From Nocardiopsis prasina DSM 43845 (lineage in GTDB: Bacteria; Actinomycetota; Actinomycetes; Streptosporangiales; Streptosporangiaceae), in contig NZ_ANAE01000140.1 of assembly GCF_000341265.1 (NCBI RefSeq), forward strand, positions 21,479 to 62,668: DNA of 41,190 bases. Direction: 5' to 3'. This document shows positions 1-8,068 of this stretch, piece by piece. How positions within the stretch are numbered: position 1 is the first letter of the stretch; each line of letters starts with the position of its first letter. Under the pieces are notes generated by a model, which had not been told where the DNA came from, did not search any database, and was given only the letters and a program-made list of their open reading frames with translations. The position numbers and the translations under genes are program-made.

Positions 1-1081
1 CACCCAGCCGTTCGCGGCCGAGGAACCGGGGCGGTGTGAGGCGCGTGATCGCCTCCGCGCCCGAGGCCAGCGACGCCAGGTTCACCGGCCCGCGCCGCAC
101 CGACTCGTACCGGCGCAGCGCGGCCGCGGGGTCGGCCGCGGACGCCTCGTCGGAGAGCGCCAGGCTCAGCGCCCACGCGTCCTCCAGTGCCTGGTTGGCG
201 CCCTGTGCGGTGGAGGGCGGGAAGGCGTGCGCGGCGTCGCCCAGCAGGGTCGCCCCGCCCTCGCCCCAGACCCGGCGGACCCGGTGGCGGACGTGCTCGA
301 ACAGCGTGAGGTCCTCGTCCTTCGCGTGGTCCAGGACGGCGCGCACGTCGGGGTCGGTCCAGTCCTCGAACAGGCGGCGCAGCACCCTGGCCGGGGAGGT
401 GGGCCGGGGGATCTCCGGGCGCCAGCGCACGTCGAACCACCACTGGACGAGCCCGTCCCCGGCGGGCATCATCCCGCACACGCCCTGGCGCCCCTGGACC
501 ACGGCCGCGACCGTGCCCGCCGCCAGGTCCGTCGGCACCCGCGTGAGCCCCTGCCAGCTCGCCCAGCCGGTGGGGCGGGCCGGATCGCTCTCCCACAGGT
601 CGCGCCGGGCCGCCGAACGCACGCCGTCCGCGCCGACCACCACGTCACCCGTGGCGCTGGTGCCGTCCCCGAAGAGCGCGCTCACCGTGCCGTCGAAGTT
701 GATCCGCACCCTGGTGCACACGCGGCCGTACCGCACGGTGCCCTCGGGCAGTCCGTCCGCGATCAGGTCCAGGAGTGCGCGCCGGGGCACGGTGCGGCTC
801 TCGAACCCGTAGTGGTCGCTCACCGCGTCGACGTCGAGTGTGTAGCGCGGCCGCCCTGCGGGGTCCCGGTTCTCCAGTCCGTCGAGGCGACGGCCGATCC
901 CGCCGGGGTCGACCCCCAGGGCCCGCAGGGCGGCGGTCCCGTTGGAGTGGAGGCCGAGTCCGGCGCCTCCGGAGCGCGGTTCGGACGCGCGCTCGTGGAC
1001 CTCGACCTCGTGGCCCCGTCCGGTGAGTCCCCGGGCCAGGGCGAGCCCGCCCACACCGGCTCCGACGATGACGACTCTCAT
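1..1081 (-). CDS. FAD-dependent aromatic-ring monooxygenase (C-terminus cut by window edge)
   Basis: The frame is open from an ATG at 1081 to the left edge, so about 360 residues are visible and the C-terminus is missing. The N-terminus has the Rossmann dinucleotide fold motif (VIVGAGVGGLALARGL) ending in an acidic residue (EVEVHE), as in flavoprotein monooxygenases. Near residue 275 is the second FAD contact GDAAHAFPPSTAQG followed by ANQALEDA. This combination is the signature of the PHBH/UbiH/TfdB-like class A flavin hydroxylases, which use NAD(P)H and O2 to hydroxylate aromatic or polyketide substrates in the cytosol. The substrate cannot be told. It lies downstream of, and in the same direction as, the alpha-glucosidase gene with an 82-nt gap, probably with its own promoter. 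Confidence 0.88.
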   Translation of the reverse strand, partial: MRVVIVGAGVGGLALARGLTGRGHEVEVHERASEPRSGGAGLGLHSNGTAALRALGVDPGGIGRRLDGLENRDPAGRPRYTLDVDAVSDHYGFESRTVPRRALLDLIADGLPEGTVRYGRVCTRVRINFDGTVSALFGDGTSATGDVVVGADGVRSAARRDLWESDPARPTGWASWQGLTRVPTDLAAGTVAAVVQGRQGVCGMMPAGDGLVQWWFDVRWRPEIPRPTSPARVLRRLFEDWTDPDVRAVLDHAKDEDLTLFEHVRHRVRRVWGEGGATLLGDAAHAFPPSTAQGANQALEDAWALSLALSDEASAADPAAALRRYESVRRGPVNLASLASGAEAITRLTPPRFLGRERLG

Positions 1082-1163
1082 GAAGGTCCCCGCTCCCGCT
1101 CGATCGGCTGCCCAACACAGTACTCACCGACCGGTCGCGGGAGCAGGGCCCCTCAGAGGTGGA

Positions 1164-2837
1164 TCATCGAGCCAGGTGCACGCGGGCCTCCCACGGGCGC
1201 AACGGGGCCAGGACCGCTCCGGGGTCGGGAAGGTTGCCGATCAGCAGCTCGGGGTCGGAGCCCGCCACGTCCGCGGGCAGGTCCACCTCCACCGTCCGGT
1301 CGCTCCAGTTGGCCAGCACCAGCAGCACCTGGCCGTTGTACGCACGGGTGTAGGCGTAGAGACGGGGGTCCTCCTCCAGCAGCGGGGCGAACCGTCCGTA
1401 CACGATGACCGGGTACTCCTTGCGGAGCGCGATCAGACGTCGGTAGTGGTGGAACACCGACCCCTCGTCGGCGACGGCGTCCTCCGCGTTGACGTCCACG
1501 TGGTTGGGGTTGACCCCGATCCACGGTGTACCGGTGGTGAACCCGGCCTGCTCCCCCGCGGTCCACTGCATCGGGGTGCGCGCGTTGTCCCGGCTCATCC
1601 GGGCGATCCCGGCCATGGCGGCCCCGGCGTCCACCTTGCCGGTCTCCACCATGGTGCGGTGGTAGTTGAGGGTCTCCAGGTCGCGGTAGTCCGCGATGTC
1701 GTCCAGGTGGGCGTTGGTCATGCCCAGTTCCTCGCCCTGGTAGACGTACGGGGTGCCCTGCATCATGTGCAGCGTGGTGGCGATCGCCGTCGCCGACTCC
1801 ACCCGGTACCGGCCGTCGTCGCCGAACCGCGAGACCGAGCGCGGCTGGTCGTGGTTGTTCAGGTACAGGCTGTTCCAGCCCCGGTCGTTGAGCCCCGACT
1901 GCCAGCGGTTGAGCGAGGCCTTGAGCCGGACCAGGTCCAGCGGGCGCGGGTCGAACTTGCCGCCGGGCCCGTGGTCCAGGTCGACGTGCTCGAACTGGAA
2001 CACCATGTCCAGCTCGCGGTTGACCGGGTTGGTGTGGACGCGCGCCTGCTCCACGCTCACCCCGGGCATCTCCCCCACCGTGAGCGCGTCGCGCCCGGCG
2101 AAGACGGTCCCGTGCATCTCGTGCAGGAACTCGTGCAGGCGCGGCCCGTTGACCGCGTGTTCGGCGAAGTCACCGTGGTCGCCCGACTCCGGCCCGTCGG
2201 GAAACTTGGGGTTCTTGGACACGAAGTTGATGACGTCCATGCGGAAGCCGTCCGCGCCACGGGCCAGCCACCACAGGGCGACCTCGTGCACGGCCGCGCG
2301 CACCCTGGGGTTCTCCCAGTTCAGGTCGGGTTGCGACGGGCTGAACAGGTGGAGGTAGTACTCGCCGCGCCCCTCGTCGTAGGTCCAGGCCGGGCCCGAG
2401 AAGACCGAGCCCCAGTTGTTGGGCGGTCCGCCGTCGCGGCCGGGCCGCCAGAAGTAGAAGTCGCGCTTGTCCTCGTCACCCTCACGGGAGGCGGTGAACC
2501 AGGGGTGCCGGTCGCTGGTGTGGTTGACGACCAGGTCCATCACCAGGCGCATGCCGCGCTCGTGCAGGCCGTCCCTCAGCCGGTCCCAGTCCTCCAGGGT
2601 GCCGAACCGGGGGTCGATGCCGGTGTGGTCGCTGATGTCGTAACCGTTGTCGTCCCACGGCGAGGGGTAGACGGGCGACAGCCACACCACGTCCACGCCC
2701 AGCAGCCTGAGGTAGTCCAGCTTCTCGATGATCCCGGGCAGGTCGCCGACACCGTCGCCGTCACTGTCGTTGAAGCTGCTCGGATAGATCTGGTAGACGA
2801 CGCTTGACTTCCACCAGTCGGCGCTGGGTTCGGGCAT
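1164..2837 (-). CDS. GH13 alpha-glucosidase / oligo-1,6-glucosidase-like
   Basis: The protein has 557 residues, the usual length for cytosolic GH13 alpha-glucosidases, and no signal peptide. It starts WWKSSVVYQIYPSSF and has the (beta/alpha)8 amylase regions in order: region I DLVVNHTSD (about 101-109), region II GFRMDVINFV with nucleophile Asp201, region III TVGEMPGV with acid/base Glu256, and region IV LNNHDQPR with Asp330. The DSDGDGVGDLPGI loop at 24-36 is the calcium-site type of the oligo-1,6-glucosidase subfamilies. It hydrolyses terminal alpha-glucosidic bonds of maltose- or isomaltose-type sugars; a trehalulose or trehalose-6-phosphate specificity cannot be excluded. The ATG at 2837 has a good ribosome site (GGAAGGAA) on the minus strand. 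No LacI-type operator was seen upstream, and the next gene is divergent. Confidence 0.92.
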   Translation of the reverse strand: MPEPSADWWKSSVVYQIYPSSFNDSDGDGVGDLPGIIEKLDYLRLLGVDVVWLSPVYPSPWDDNGYDISDHTGIDPRFGTLEDWDRLRDGLHERGMRLVMDLVVNHTSDRHPWFTASREGDEDKRDFYFWRPGRDGGPPNNWGSVFSGPAWTYDEGRGEYYLHLFSPSQPDLNWENPRVRAAVHEVALWWLARGADGFRMDVINFVSKNPKFPDGPESGDHGDFAEHAVNGPRLHEFLHEMHGTVFAGRDALTVGEMPGVSVEQARVHTNPVNRELDMVFQFEHVDLDHGPGGKFDPRPLDLVRLKASLNRWQSGLNDRGWNSLYLNNHDQPRSVSRFGDDGRYRVESATAIATTLHMMQGTPYVYQGEELGMTNAHLDDIADYRDLETLNYHRTMVETGKVDAGAAMAGIARMSRDNARTPMQWTAGEQAGFTTGTPWIGVNPNHVDVNAEDAVADEGSVFHHYRRLIALRKEYPVIVYGRFAPLLEEDPRLYAYTRAYNGQVLLVLANWSDRTVEVDLPADVAGSDPELLIGNLPDPGAVLAPLRPWEARVHLAR

Positions 2838-3016
2838 GTGTTCCTTCCGCTCGTGGCCGGCTCACCATTCAATCGTTCCGGGCTCCCGTTGGGGAGGGGA
2901 ATCGCGGCGGCTTCCGTCGGTGGATTTCGCGGGGGAAGCCTCTGGAGGGAACTGGTCTGGACCGGTAGGGTGCACGGGCCCTCACGATGCGCGCGGGGTG
3001 ACGGAAGGGTGCTCCC

Positions 3017-4291
3017 ATGGAGCGTGGCGAACCCACGGAAGGGCTGGACCGGGCGGCAGGAGGACCGGAGCGACAGACGGAGGCCGGGCCCCGGTTGTGG
3101 TCCCGGGACTTCGCTCTCTTCTTCGCCGCGCGGGCGGTGGCCAAGACCGGTGACGGGATGCTCCCGGTGGCGCTGGCGGCCGGGCTGCTCGCGCACGGGA
3201 TGGGGGCCGCCGGTGTCGGGCTGGCGATGGCCTCGTTCTCGGCTTTCTTCGTGGGGTTCGTGGCCTTCGGCGGGGTGCTCTCCGACCGCTGGGGCGCCCG
3301 CCGCATGATGGTCGCCGCCGACCTGGTGCGCGTGGTCACCCAGGGGACCGCCGCCGTCCTCTTCCTGTCGGGGCACGTGGTGCTGTGGCAGATCTGCGTG
3401 GTCGGCGCGGTCAACGGGATCGCGGCCGGGGCGTTCCAGCCAGGGGTGGCCTCGGTGGTGCCGAGGGTGGCCCGGGACGTGCAGGGCGCCAACGGGGTGA
3501 TCCGCACCGCGGAGGCGCTGGCGATGCTGGTCGGCCCCGCAGTGGCGGGGCTGCTGGTGGCGGTGGTGTCGGCGGCCGGGGTCCTCGGTGTGCACGCGGC
3601 CACCTACGCGGTGGGGGCGCTGTTGCTCGCGCTGATCCGGCTCCCCGAGCCCGCCCGGCGGCGGGGTGAGGGGCCGGGGTATCTGGCCGACCTGCTGGAG
3701 GGGTGGCACGAGTTCCGTTCGCGGACCTGGATGTGGTCGGTGATCCTGCTGTGGATGGTTCTGATGGTGACCATGTGGGGTCCGCAGATCCCCCTGACCT
3801 CGGCGGAGATCGTCCTCGGGCACGGCGCCCAGGCGTTCGGGCTGGTCAGCTCCGCACTGGGGGGCGGTACGGCGTTGGGCGGGGTGCTCGCCATGCGGAT
3901 CCGGCCGCGTTTTCCCCTGCGTGTGGGAGCGATCGCGCTGTTCGGGGCGGGCGCGTACTCGGTGGCGGTCGGGCTGGGGCTGGGGGTTTCCGCGCTGGCG
4001 CTGGGCGCGGCGGTGAGCGGCGCGGCCATGGGGTTCTGGGGAGTGATGTGGATGACCAGCGTGCAGACACAGGTTCCCGGCCCCGTGCTGGGGCGTATCC
4101 ACGCCTACGAGGTGGCCGGTTCGTTGGCGATGCTCCCGGTGGGCCAGGCCCTGGCCGGTCCGGTCGCCGAGGTCCTCGGGGCGCGGACGGTGCTGCTGGT
4201 CGGCGGGACCGTGACGGTCGCGGTGGGGTTGGCCCTGCTGCTCCTGCGCCCGGTCCGGAACCTGCCCTCGGTCCCCTCAGCACGTTCCTGA
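3017..4291 (+). CDS. MFS transporter (EntS-like exporter family)
   Basis: 424 residues with about twelve hydrophobic segments. The N-terminus is SRDFALFFAARAVAKTGDGM, and the loop between helices 2 and 3 carries the MFS motif A equivalent (SDRWGARRMM followed by VAADLVRV). This layout is seen in the MFS_3/EntS subgroup of drug or siderophore exporters. It should sit in the cytoplasmic membrane and export a small molecule by proton antiport; the substrate is unknown. The ATG at 3017 follows GGAAGGG (3003-3009). It is divergent from the alpha-glucosidase gene, with about 180 bp of shared promoter region (2838-3016) in which I see no clear operator. Confidence 0.88.
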   Translation: MERGEPTEGLDRAAGGPERQTEAGPRLWSRDFALFFAARAVAKTGDGMLPVALAAGLLAHGMGAAGVGLAMASFSAFFVGFVAFGGVLSDRWGARRMMVAADLVRVVTQGTAAVLFLSGHVVLWQICVVGAVNGIAAGAFQPGVASVVPRVARDVQGANGVIRTAEALAMLVGPAVAGLLVAVVSAAGVLGVHAATYAVGALLLALIRLPEPARRRGEGPGYLADLLEGWHEFRSRTWMWSVILLWMVLMVTMWGPQIPLTSAEIVLGHGAQAFGLVSSALGGGTALGGVLAMRIRPRFPLRVGAIALFGAGAYSVAVGLGLGVSALALGAAVSGAAMGFWGVMWMTSVQTQVPGPVLGRIHAYEVAGSLAMLPVGQALAGPVAEVLGARTVLLVGGTVTVAVGLALLLLRPVRNLPSVPSARS

Positions 4292-4455
4292 CCGGGTTCC
4301 CCGGCCGTGACGGTGGCGGGCCGGTGCGTGACCCGCTCACCGGTGACCGTGGGGACCGTGAACGAATTCGCTCGGCGCCGACCTCCCCGAGCCGCTACTT
4401 TTGACCCGACTCTCCCCAGGGCACTCCCGGGGACTCGCTCGACGAAGGGGACGCC

Positions 4456-5256
4456 ATGTGCTTGCACGGAACAGGTGAGACCGTGAGGGCCCGAACGGAG
4501 CACGCGGCGCCCGCCGGGCCACCGACCGCGCCCGTCAGCCCCCTCCCCTGGCCGAAGGGGTTCCGGCGGGTCGTGGACCTCAGCCACACCATCTCCCCCG
4601 ACATGCCGTCGTGGGACGAGGAGAAGCCCGTCCGGGAGACCGTCGTCCCGAGCGCGGCCCCGGGTGAGTTCGGGCTCTACCTGCAACGGTGGAGCATGAC
4701 CGAGCACACGGGGACGCACCTGGACGCGCCCGGCCACGTGATCGGCGGGGGCCGTCTCGTGCCCGACATCGACCCGGCCGAGCTGGTGGCCCCGGCCGCC
4801 GTGATCGACATCCGCGCCCGGGCCGCCGAGGACCCCGACACGACGGTGACGGTGGACGACGTCCACGCCTACGAGCGCGTCCACGGGCGTATCCCCGCCG
4901 GGGCGGCGGTCCTGATGTGCTCGGGGTGGAGTGCACGCTGGTCGGAGGGTGACGACCGCGTCCGGGGCGTGGCCGAGGACGGCTCCTGGCACTTCCCCGG
5001 TTTCTCACCCGAGGCCTGCGACTTCCTGGTCTCGCAGCGGGCCGTCGCCGGTACCGGGGTGGACACGCTCAGCACGGACCCCGGCTCCTCCACGGACTTC
5101 GCCGCCCATGAGGTGGTGGGGCGGGCGGACCGCTGGGGACTGGAGGCCCTGACCGGGCTGGACCGGCTCCCGCCGAGCGGGGCGTTGATCACGGTGGGCG
5201 TGCTGCCCGGGCTCGACGCCTCCGGGGGTCCCAGCCGGGTCCTCGCCCTCTGGTGA
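4456..5256 (+). CDS. Cyclase-family metal-dependent hydrolase (kynurenine-formamidase-like)
   Basis: 266 residues. The fold signature is DLSHTISPDMPSW (about 41-53) followed by the metal-binding motif HTGTHLDAPGHV, the H-x-G-T-H-x-D-x-P-x-H pattern of the cyclase family (PF04199). Later SGWSARW and the GVDTLSTDPG stretch also fit. Members hydrolyse amides or lactones such as N-formylkynurenine, or act on polyketides; the exact substrate is not readable. The N-terminus MCLHGTGETVRAR resembles the MC...V..R start that in many actinobacterial relatives precedes a twin-arginine signal, but here no RR-plus-hydrophobic stretch follows, so the protein is probably cytosolic. The ATG at 4456 is preceded by GAAGGGG. 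It converges on the phosphatase gene. Confidence 0.85.
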   Translation: MCLHGTGETVRARTEHAAPAGPPTAPVSPLPWPKGFRRVVDLSHTISPDMPSWDEEKPVRETVVPSAAPGEFGLYLQRWSMTEHTGTHLDAPGHVIGGGRLVPDIDPAELVAPAAVIDIRARAAEDPDTTVTVDDVHAYERVHGRIPAGAAVLMCSGWSARWSEGDDRVRGVAEDGSWHFPGFSPEACDFLVSQRAVAGTGVDTLSTDPGSSTDFAAHEVVGRADRWGLEALTGLDRLPPSGALITVGVLPGLDASGGPSRVLALW

Positions 5257-5271
5257 GCCCTCCGGGGCTCA
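5254..5271. terminator. Short hairpin shared by two convergent stop codons
   Basis: TGAGCCC (5254-5260), loop TCCG, GGGCTCA (5265-5271). The perfect 7-bp stem contains the stop codon of the cyclase gene in one arm and that of the phosphatase gene in the other. It probably ends transcription in both directions. Confidence 0.55.
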
Positions 5272-6486
5272 GAGGTGGCCCCGGACCGCTCCGCCCGGGG
5301 TCCACTCCAGCAGCATGATGGTGGCGTCGTCGGTGAATCCGCCGCGCTGGTGTGCGTGGATGTCGTGGATCAGGCGCCGCAGGGTCTCGGGGGCGGGCTC
5401 GTCGGCGGAGGCCGCTCTGATGACGAAGTCGGCGAAGCGCTCCAGCCCGAACATCCTTCCGTCGCTGTCGTGCGCCTCGGTGACGCCGTCGGTGTAGAGC
5501 AGCACCTGGTCGCCGGGTTCGAGGGTGGTGTGGTGGACGGTGCGCGCAGTGGTGTCGGCGACCACCCCGTCCAGTCCGAGCGGGAGCTCGGGGGCGCGGT
5601 CCAGGGCGCCCTCCACCAGGCGCTGGTGGCGGATGAGCAGCGGCGCGGGGTGGGCGCAGTTGGCCCAGGAGAACACGCCGGTGGACAGGTCCAGGGTGGC
5701 GAAGATGGCCGTGCAGAACCGCTCGGGGAGCCAGGTGACCAGTGCGCGTTCCACGTTCTCGGTGAGTTCGGCGAGGTCGGCCCCGTTGCGGCGGGCGCTG
5801 CGTGCCCCCGCCATGGCGACCGACGCGGTCAGGCCTGAGGCGAGGTCGTGGCCCATGGCGTCCAGGATGACGGCGTGCAGGGTGTCGCGGGTGAGGGAGT
5901 GGTCGAAGGCGTCACCACCCAGTTCGTAGGCGGGTTCGAGGACGGCGGTGGAGACCCCGCGCCGGGTTCCGAGGGTGCGGGGCGGGAGGAAGGCGCGCAG
6001 CATCTCGGCGCGCAGCTGCACGTCCCGGGCGCGGGTGCGGCGCACGTAGGTGTCGCTGTACGCGCGTTTGGACGTGATGACCAGGGCGAGCAGGGCGGCA
6101 AGGGTCTGGCAACGGCGGAGCGTGGGTTCGTCGAGCCAGGAGGTGCGGATGTGCACGACCCCGATGCGGTCGGCACCGTCCTTGAGCGGGAGCCACAGAC
6201 TGAGCGCGTCCGCGCCGCCCTCCGCGAGTCGCAGGGTGTCGGAGCGGTAGGTCTCCCCGGCGACGGTGGTCTCCACGTCGAGGATGGGTCCCCCGGTGAG
6301 CGGAACCAGCAGGCGCTGTTGCAGGTCCACGAGGTGGACGGTGATCTTGCCGAGGCCGATCGCCGCTCCGTAGCGGTCGGCGGCCTCCAGCACCTCGATG
6401 GGGCCGCTGACGTGCACTGACCTGACGAGGTTCTGGAACAGCAGTTCGCTCTCCCCGAGCGGTACCTCGTCGTGTTCCTCGTCCAT
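5269..6486 (-). CDS. GAF - SpoIIE/PP2C-type serine phosphatase
   Basis: About 405 residues if read from the ATG at 6486 (MDEEHDEVPLG); a GTG at 6546 would add 20 residues and has a poorly spaced ribosome site. The N-terminal half (about 15-165) is a GAF-like sensor (TVHLVDLQQRLLVPLTGG, IGVVHIRTSWLDEPT). The C-terminal half is a PPM/SpoIIE phosphatase domain: YELGGDAFDHS, DAMGHDLASG and LLYTDGVTEAHDSDG hold the acidic metal ligands. Relatives dephosphorylate anti-anti-sigma factors in RsbU/RsbV-type partner-switching cascades. No anti-sigma or STAS gene is next to it, so it works as an orphan phosphatase here. The stop overlaps the shared hairpin. Confidence 0.88.
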   Translation of the reverse strand: MDEEHDEVPLGESELLFQNLVRSVHVSGPIEVLEAADRYGAAIGLGKITVHLVDLQQRLLVPLTGGPILDVETTVAGETYRSDTLRLAEGGADALSLWLPLKDGADRIGVVHIRTSWLDEPTLRRCQTLAALLALVITSKRAYSDTYVRRTRARDVQLRAEMLRAFLPPRTLGTRRGVSTAVLEPAYELGGDAFDHSLTRDTLHAVILDAMGHDLASGLTASVAMAGARSARRNGADLAELTENVERALVTWLPERFCTAIFATLDLSTGVFSWANCAHPAPLLIRHQRLVEGALDRAPELPLGLDGVVADTTARTVHHTTLEPGDQVLLYTDGVTEAHDSDGRMFGLERFADFVIRAASADEPAPETLRRLIHDIHAHQRGGFTDDATIMLLEWTPGGAVRGHL

Positions 6487-6627
6487 GCCCACCCCCACCG
6501 GTCGGGCCGGTCGGGGGTCCCCGGCTTCCGCACCCCAGTGTCGCACCGGGGACGCCGCTCTCCCAGCCTTCGACTGGCGTGTCCCTTAGCAGGTCAAACC
6601 GGTGGATTCGCCCCTCACTCCACGAGA

Positions 6628-6670
6628 GTCAACTTTGATTGACTTTTTCGGGAAGTCAACCTAGATTGAC
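6628..6670 (+). promoter_or_regulatory. Promoter with two palindromic operators over -35 and -10
   Basis: Two 16-bp inverted repeats, GTCAACTTTGATTGAC (6628-6643) and GTCAACCTAGATTGAC (6655-6670), lie 27 bp apart. They overlay a good housekeeping promoter: TTGACT (6639-6644), 17 nt, TAGATT (6662-6667). Placing operators on both boxes is classic repressor design. The same element pair controls the small HTH gene at 31 kb, so that protein or a paralogue may bind here. Confidence 0.65.
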
Positions 6671-6722
6671 GAGAGGCGGGGTTGGCGACACCCGCGCCCC
6701 CTCCACGACCCAGGGAGGACCG

Positions 6723-6856
6723 ATGACCCACACCTTCGACGATCCCGCACCCGAACCCGTGAGCAGACGAGGCGGACCCCGTGCGGCCCTCCGACGCCCC
6801 GGCGGGCGAGAGCACCCTTCACCGGTTACGCACGGCACCCCCGGCGGTCCCCTCGA
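6723..6856 (+). other. Apparent 5' stub of a truncated gene behind the operator promoter
   Basis: An ATG at 6723 (MTHTFDDPAPEPVSRRGGP...) sits 5 nt behind a strong ribosome site (AGGGAGG) and about 50 nt after the predicted transcription start of the promoter at 6639-6667. The first 19 or so codons look like a normal actinobacterial N-terminus. After that the frame stays open only as the antisense shadow of the TetR gene that ends at 6857, with no recognisable domain. I read it as a promoter, leader and start of a gene whose body was lost. A genuine short leader or small protein cannot be excluded. Confidence 0.3.
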
Positions 6857-7957
6857 TCAGCGAGCGGTCCGAGCCCCGTTCCCGCCCTTCCTCGCGCCTC
6901 CCTGCGGAACCAGGGCGCCCACCGCGTGGGCCGCACCGCGCCCCTCGGATCGGGCGACGACCCGGCCACGGTGCAGACGGAGCGCGCTCTCGGTGTCGTC
7001 GTGCGGGTCGGTGACGCCGACCGCCAGGGCCAGCCCCGGGTCGAGCACGATCCTCGGCCCCGCCCAGGCCCCGGCGGGAAAGGACGAGAACAGGCAGGAG
7101 CGGAGTTCGGCCAGGACCAGCCGGACCAGGGGAAGGAGTTCGGCGGGTTCGGAGGTGACGGGCACGATCGTCACCGGAACGTCCTCGGAGACGGCGCGCA
7201 GTGCCTCCTCCACTGCCTCCAACCGGTGCAGCCCCAACACCGCCACGATCCCGTCCTCGACCGGGAACCGCTCACCGTGCAGGACGTCGCGCGCGGTGGG
7301 TGCCGACCAGGGTTCGTCCACGGGGCGGGCGTCCGGGACGTGGGCGATGTGCGGCAGGGGCCAACCGTCGTCCAGGTCCACCCCGGCCAGGCGTTCGCAG
7401 GACCGGATGACCGTGAAGGGGTCGACGAACCCGGGAGCCGCCGCGGCCAACTGCCCGGCCCCGTGCAGGCTGGTGAGCACGCTCTCGGCGACCCTGACCC
7501 GGCGCCGACCCGCAGGGGACTCGGGGGCCAGACTCTCCAATGCGCGTCCGAGCAGAATCGCCTGCACCGCCGTGGCCTGCGCGAACACCCGGCTCACGCG
7601 TGGGTCGGCGGTCACCTCGGCCATGAGTTCGGCCCCGACCCGATCGTCGGTGCCGGTGAGGGGCAGGCGGGCCACCCACGCGCGAGCGAAGGCACCCAGG
7701 GCCCGGGGGGCGTCGCCGACAGGCTCCGCGGCCTCGGCCAGGGGTTCGCGCTCGGCGGCCTCGGCCAGCACGGCGAAGTACAGGGCGCGTTTGCCCGGGA
7801 AGTTGGAATAGACGGCGCCCCGCGTCAGGTCGGCGCGGTCCGCGATGCGGTCGATCTTGGTCTCGCGGAAGCCGCGTTCGGCGAACTCCTCGCGCGCCGC
7901 CACGAGCACGCGCGCCCTGTTGGCCTCCTGCTGCTGTGCCCTGCTGAGCCGGACCAT
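6857..7957 (-). CDS. TetR/AcrR-family regulator with long C-terminal domain
   Basis: 366 residues, much longer than the usual 190-230 of the family. The N-terminal 65 residues are a typical TetR helix-turn-helix (AAREEFAERGFRETKIDRIA, TRGAVYSNFPGKRALY). The remaining 300 residues are a divergent ligand domain with an extra C-terminal region that I cannot place. The start at 7957 has a strong GAGGAGGA ribosome site on the minus strand. It is divergent from the DrrAB-like exporter with a 111-bp intergenic region holding a candidate operator, so it probably represses the exporter until a drug-like ligand binds. Its 3' end abuts the apparently truncated gene start at 6723. Confidence 0.85.
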   Translation of the reverse strand: MVRLSRAQQQEANRARVLVAAREEFAERGFRETKIDRIADRADLTRGAVYSNFPGKRALYFAVLAEAAEREPLAEAAEPVGDAPRALGAFARAWVARLPLTGTDDRVGAELMAEVTADPRVSRVFAQATAVQAILLGRALESLAPESPAGRRRVRVAESVLTSLHGAGQLAAAAPGFVDPFTVIRSCERLAGVDLDDGWPLPHIAHVPDARPVDEPWSAPTARDVLHGERFPVEDGIVAVLGLHRLEAVEEALRAVSEDVPVTIVPVTSEPAELLPLVRLVLAELRSCLFSSFPAGAWAGPRIVLDPGLALAVGVTDPHDDTESALRLHRGRVVARSEGRGAAHAVGALVPQGGARKGGNGARTAR

Positions 7958-7988
7958 CTTCCTCCTCGTCTCGGTCCCCCCATCCTAC

Positions 7989-8022
7989 GTTGAGATACCA
8001 GCAGCACTCAGATACCCTCAAC
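7989..8022. promoter_or_regulatory. Candidate TetR operator between the regulator and the ABC exporter
   Basis: An inverted repeat GTTGAG (7989-7994) ... CTCAAC (8017-8022) is centred in the divergent promoter region. Inside it the hexamer GATACC recurs 18 bp apart, as TGAGATACC (7991-7999) and TCAGATACC (8009-8017). Position and symmetry fit a TetR binding site; there is no direct evidence. Confidence 0.45.
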
Positions 8023-8068
8023 ATCCAAATGACAACATCATCTGAACTTCCGGAAGAGGGAGTGAATC

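Noticed and set aside
942..2807. 621-codon plus-strand open frame
   Set aside because: Exact antisense of the GH13 alpha-glucosidase gene; His/Val/Gln-rich composition typical of a GC-rich shadow, with no domain.
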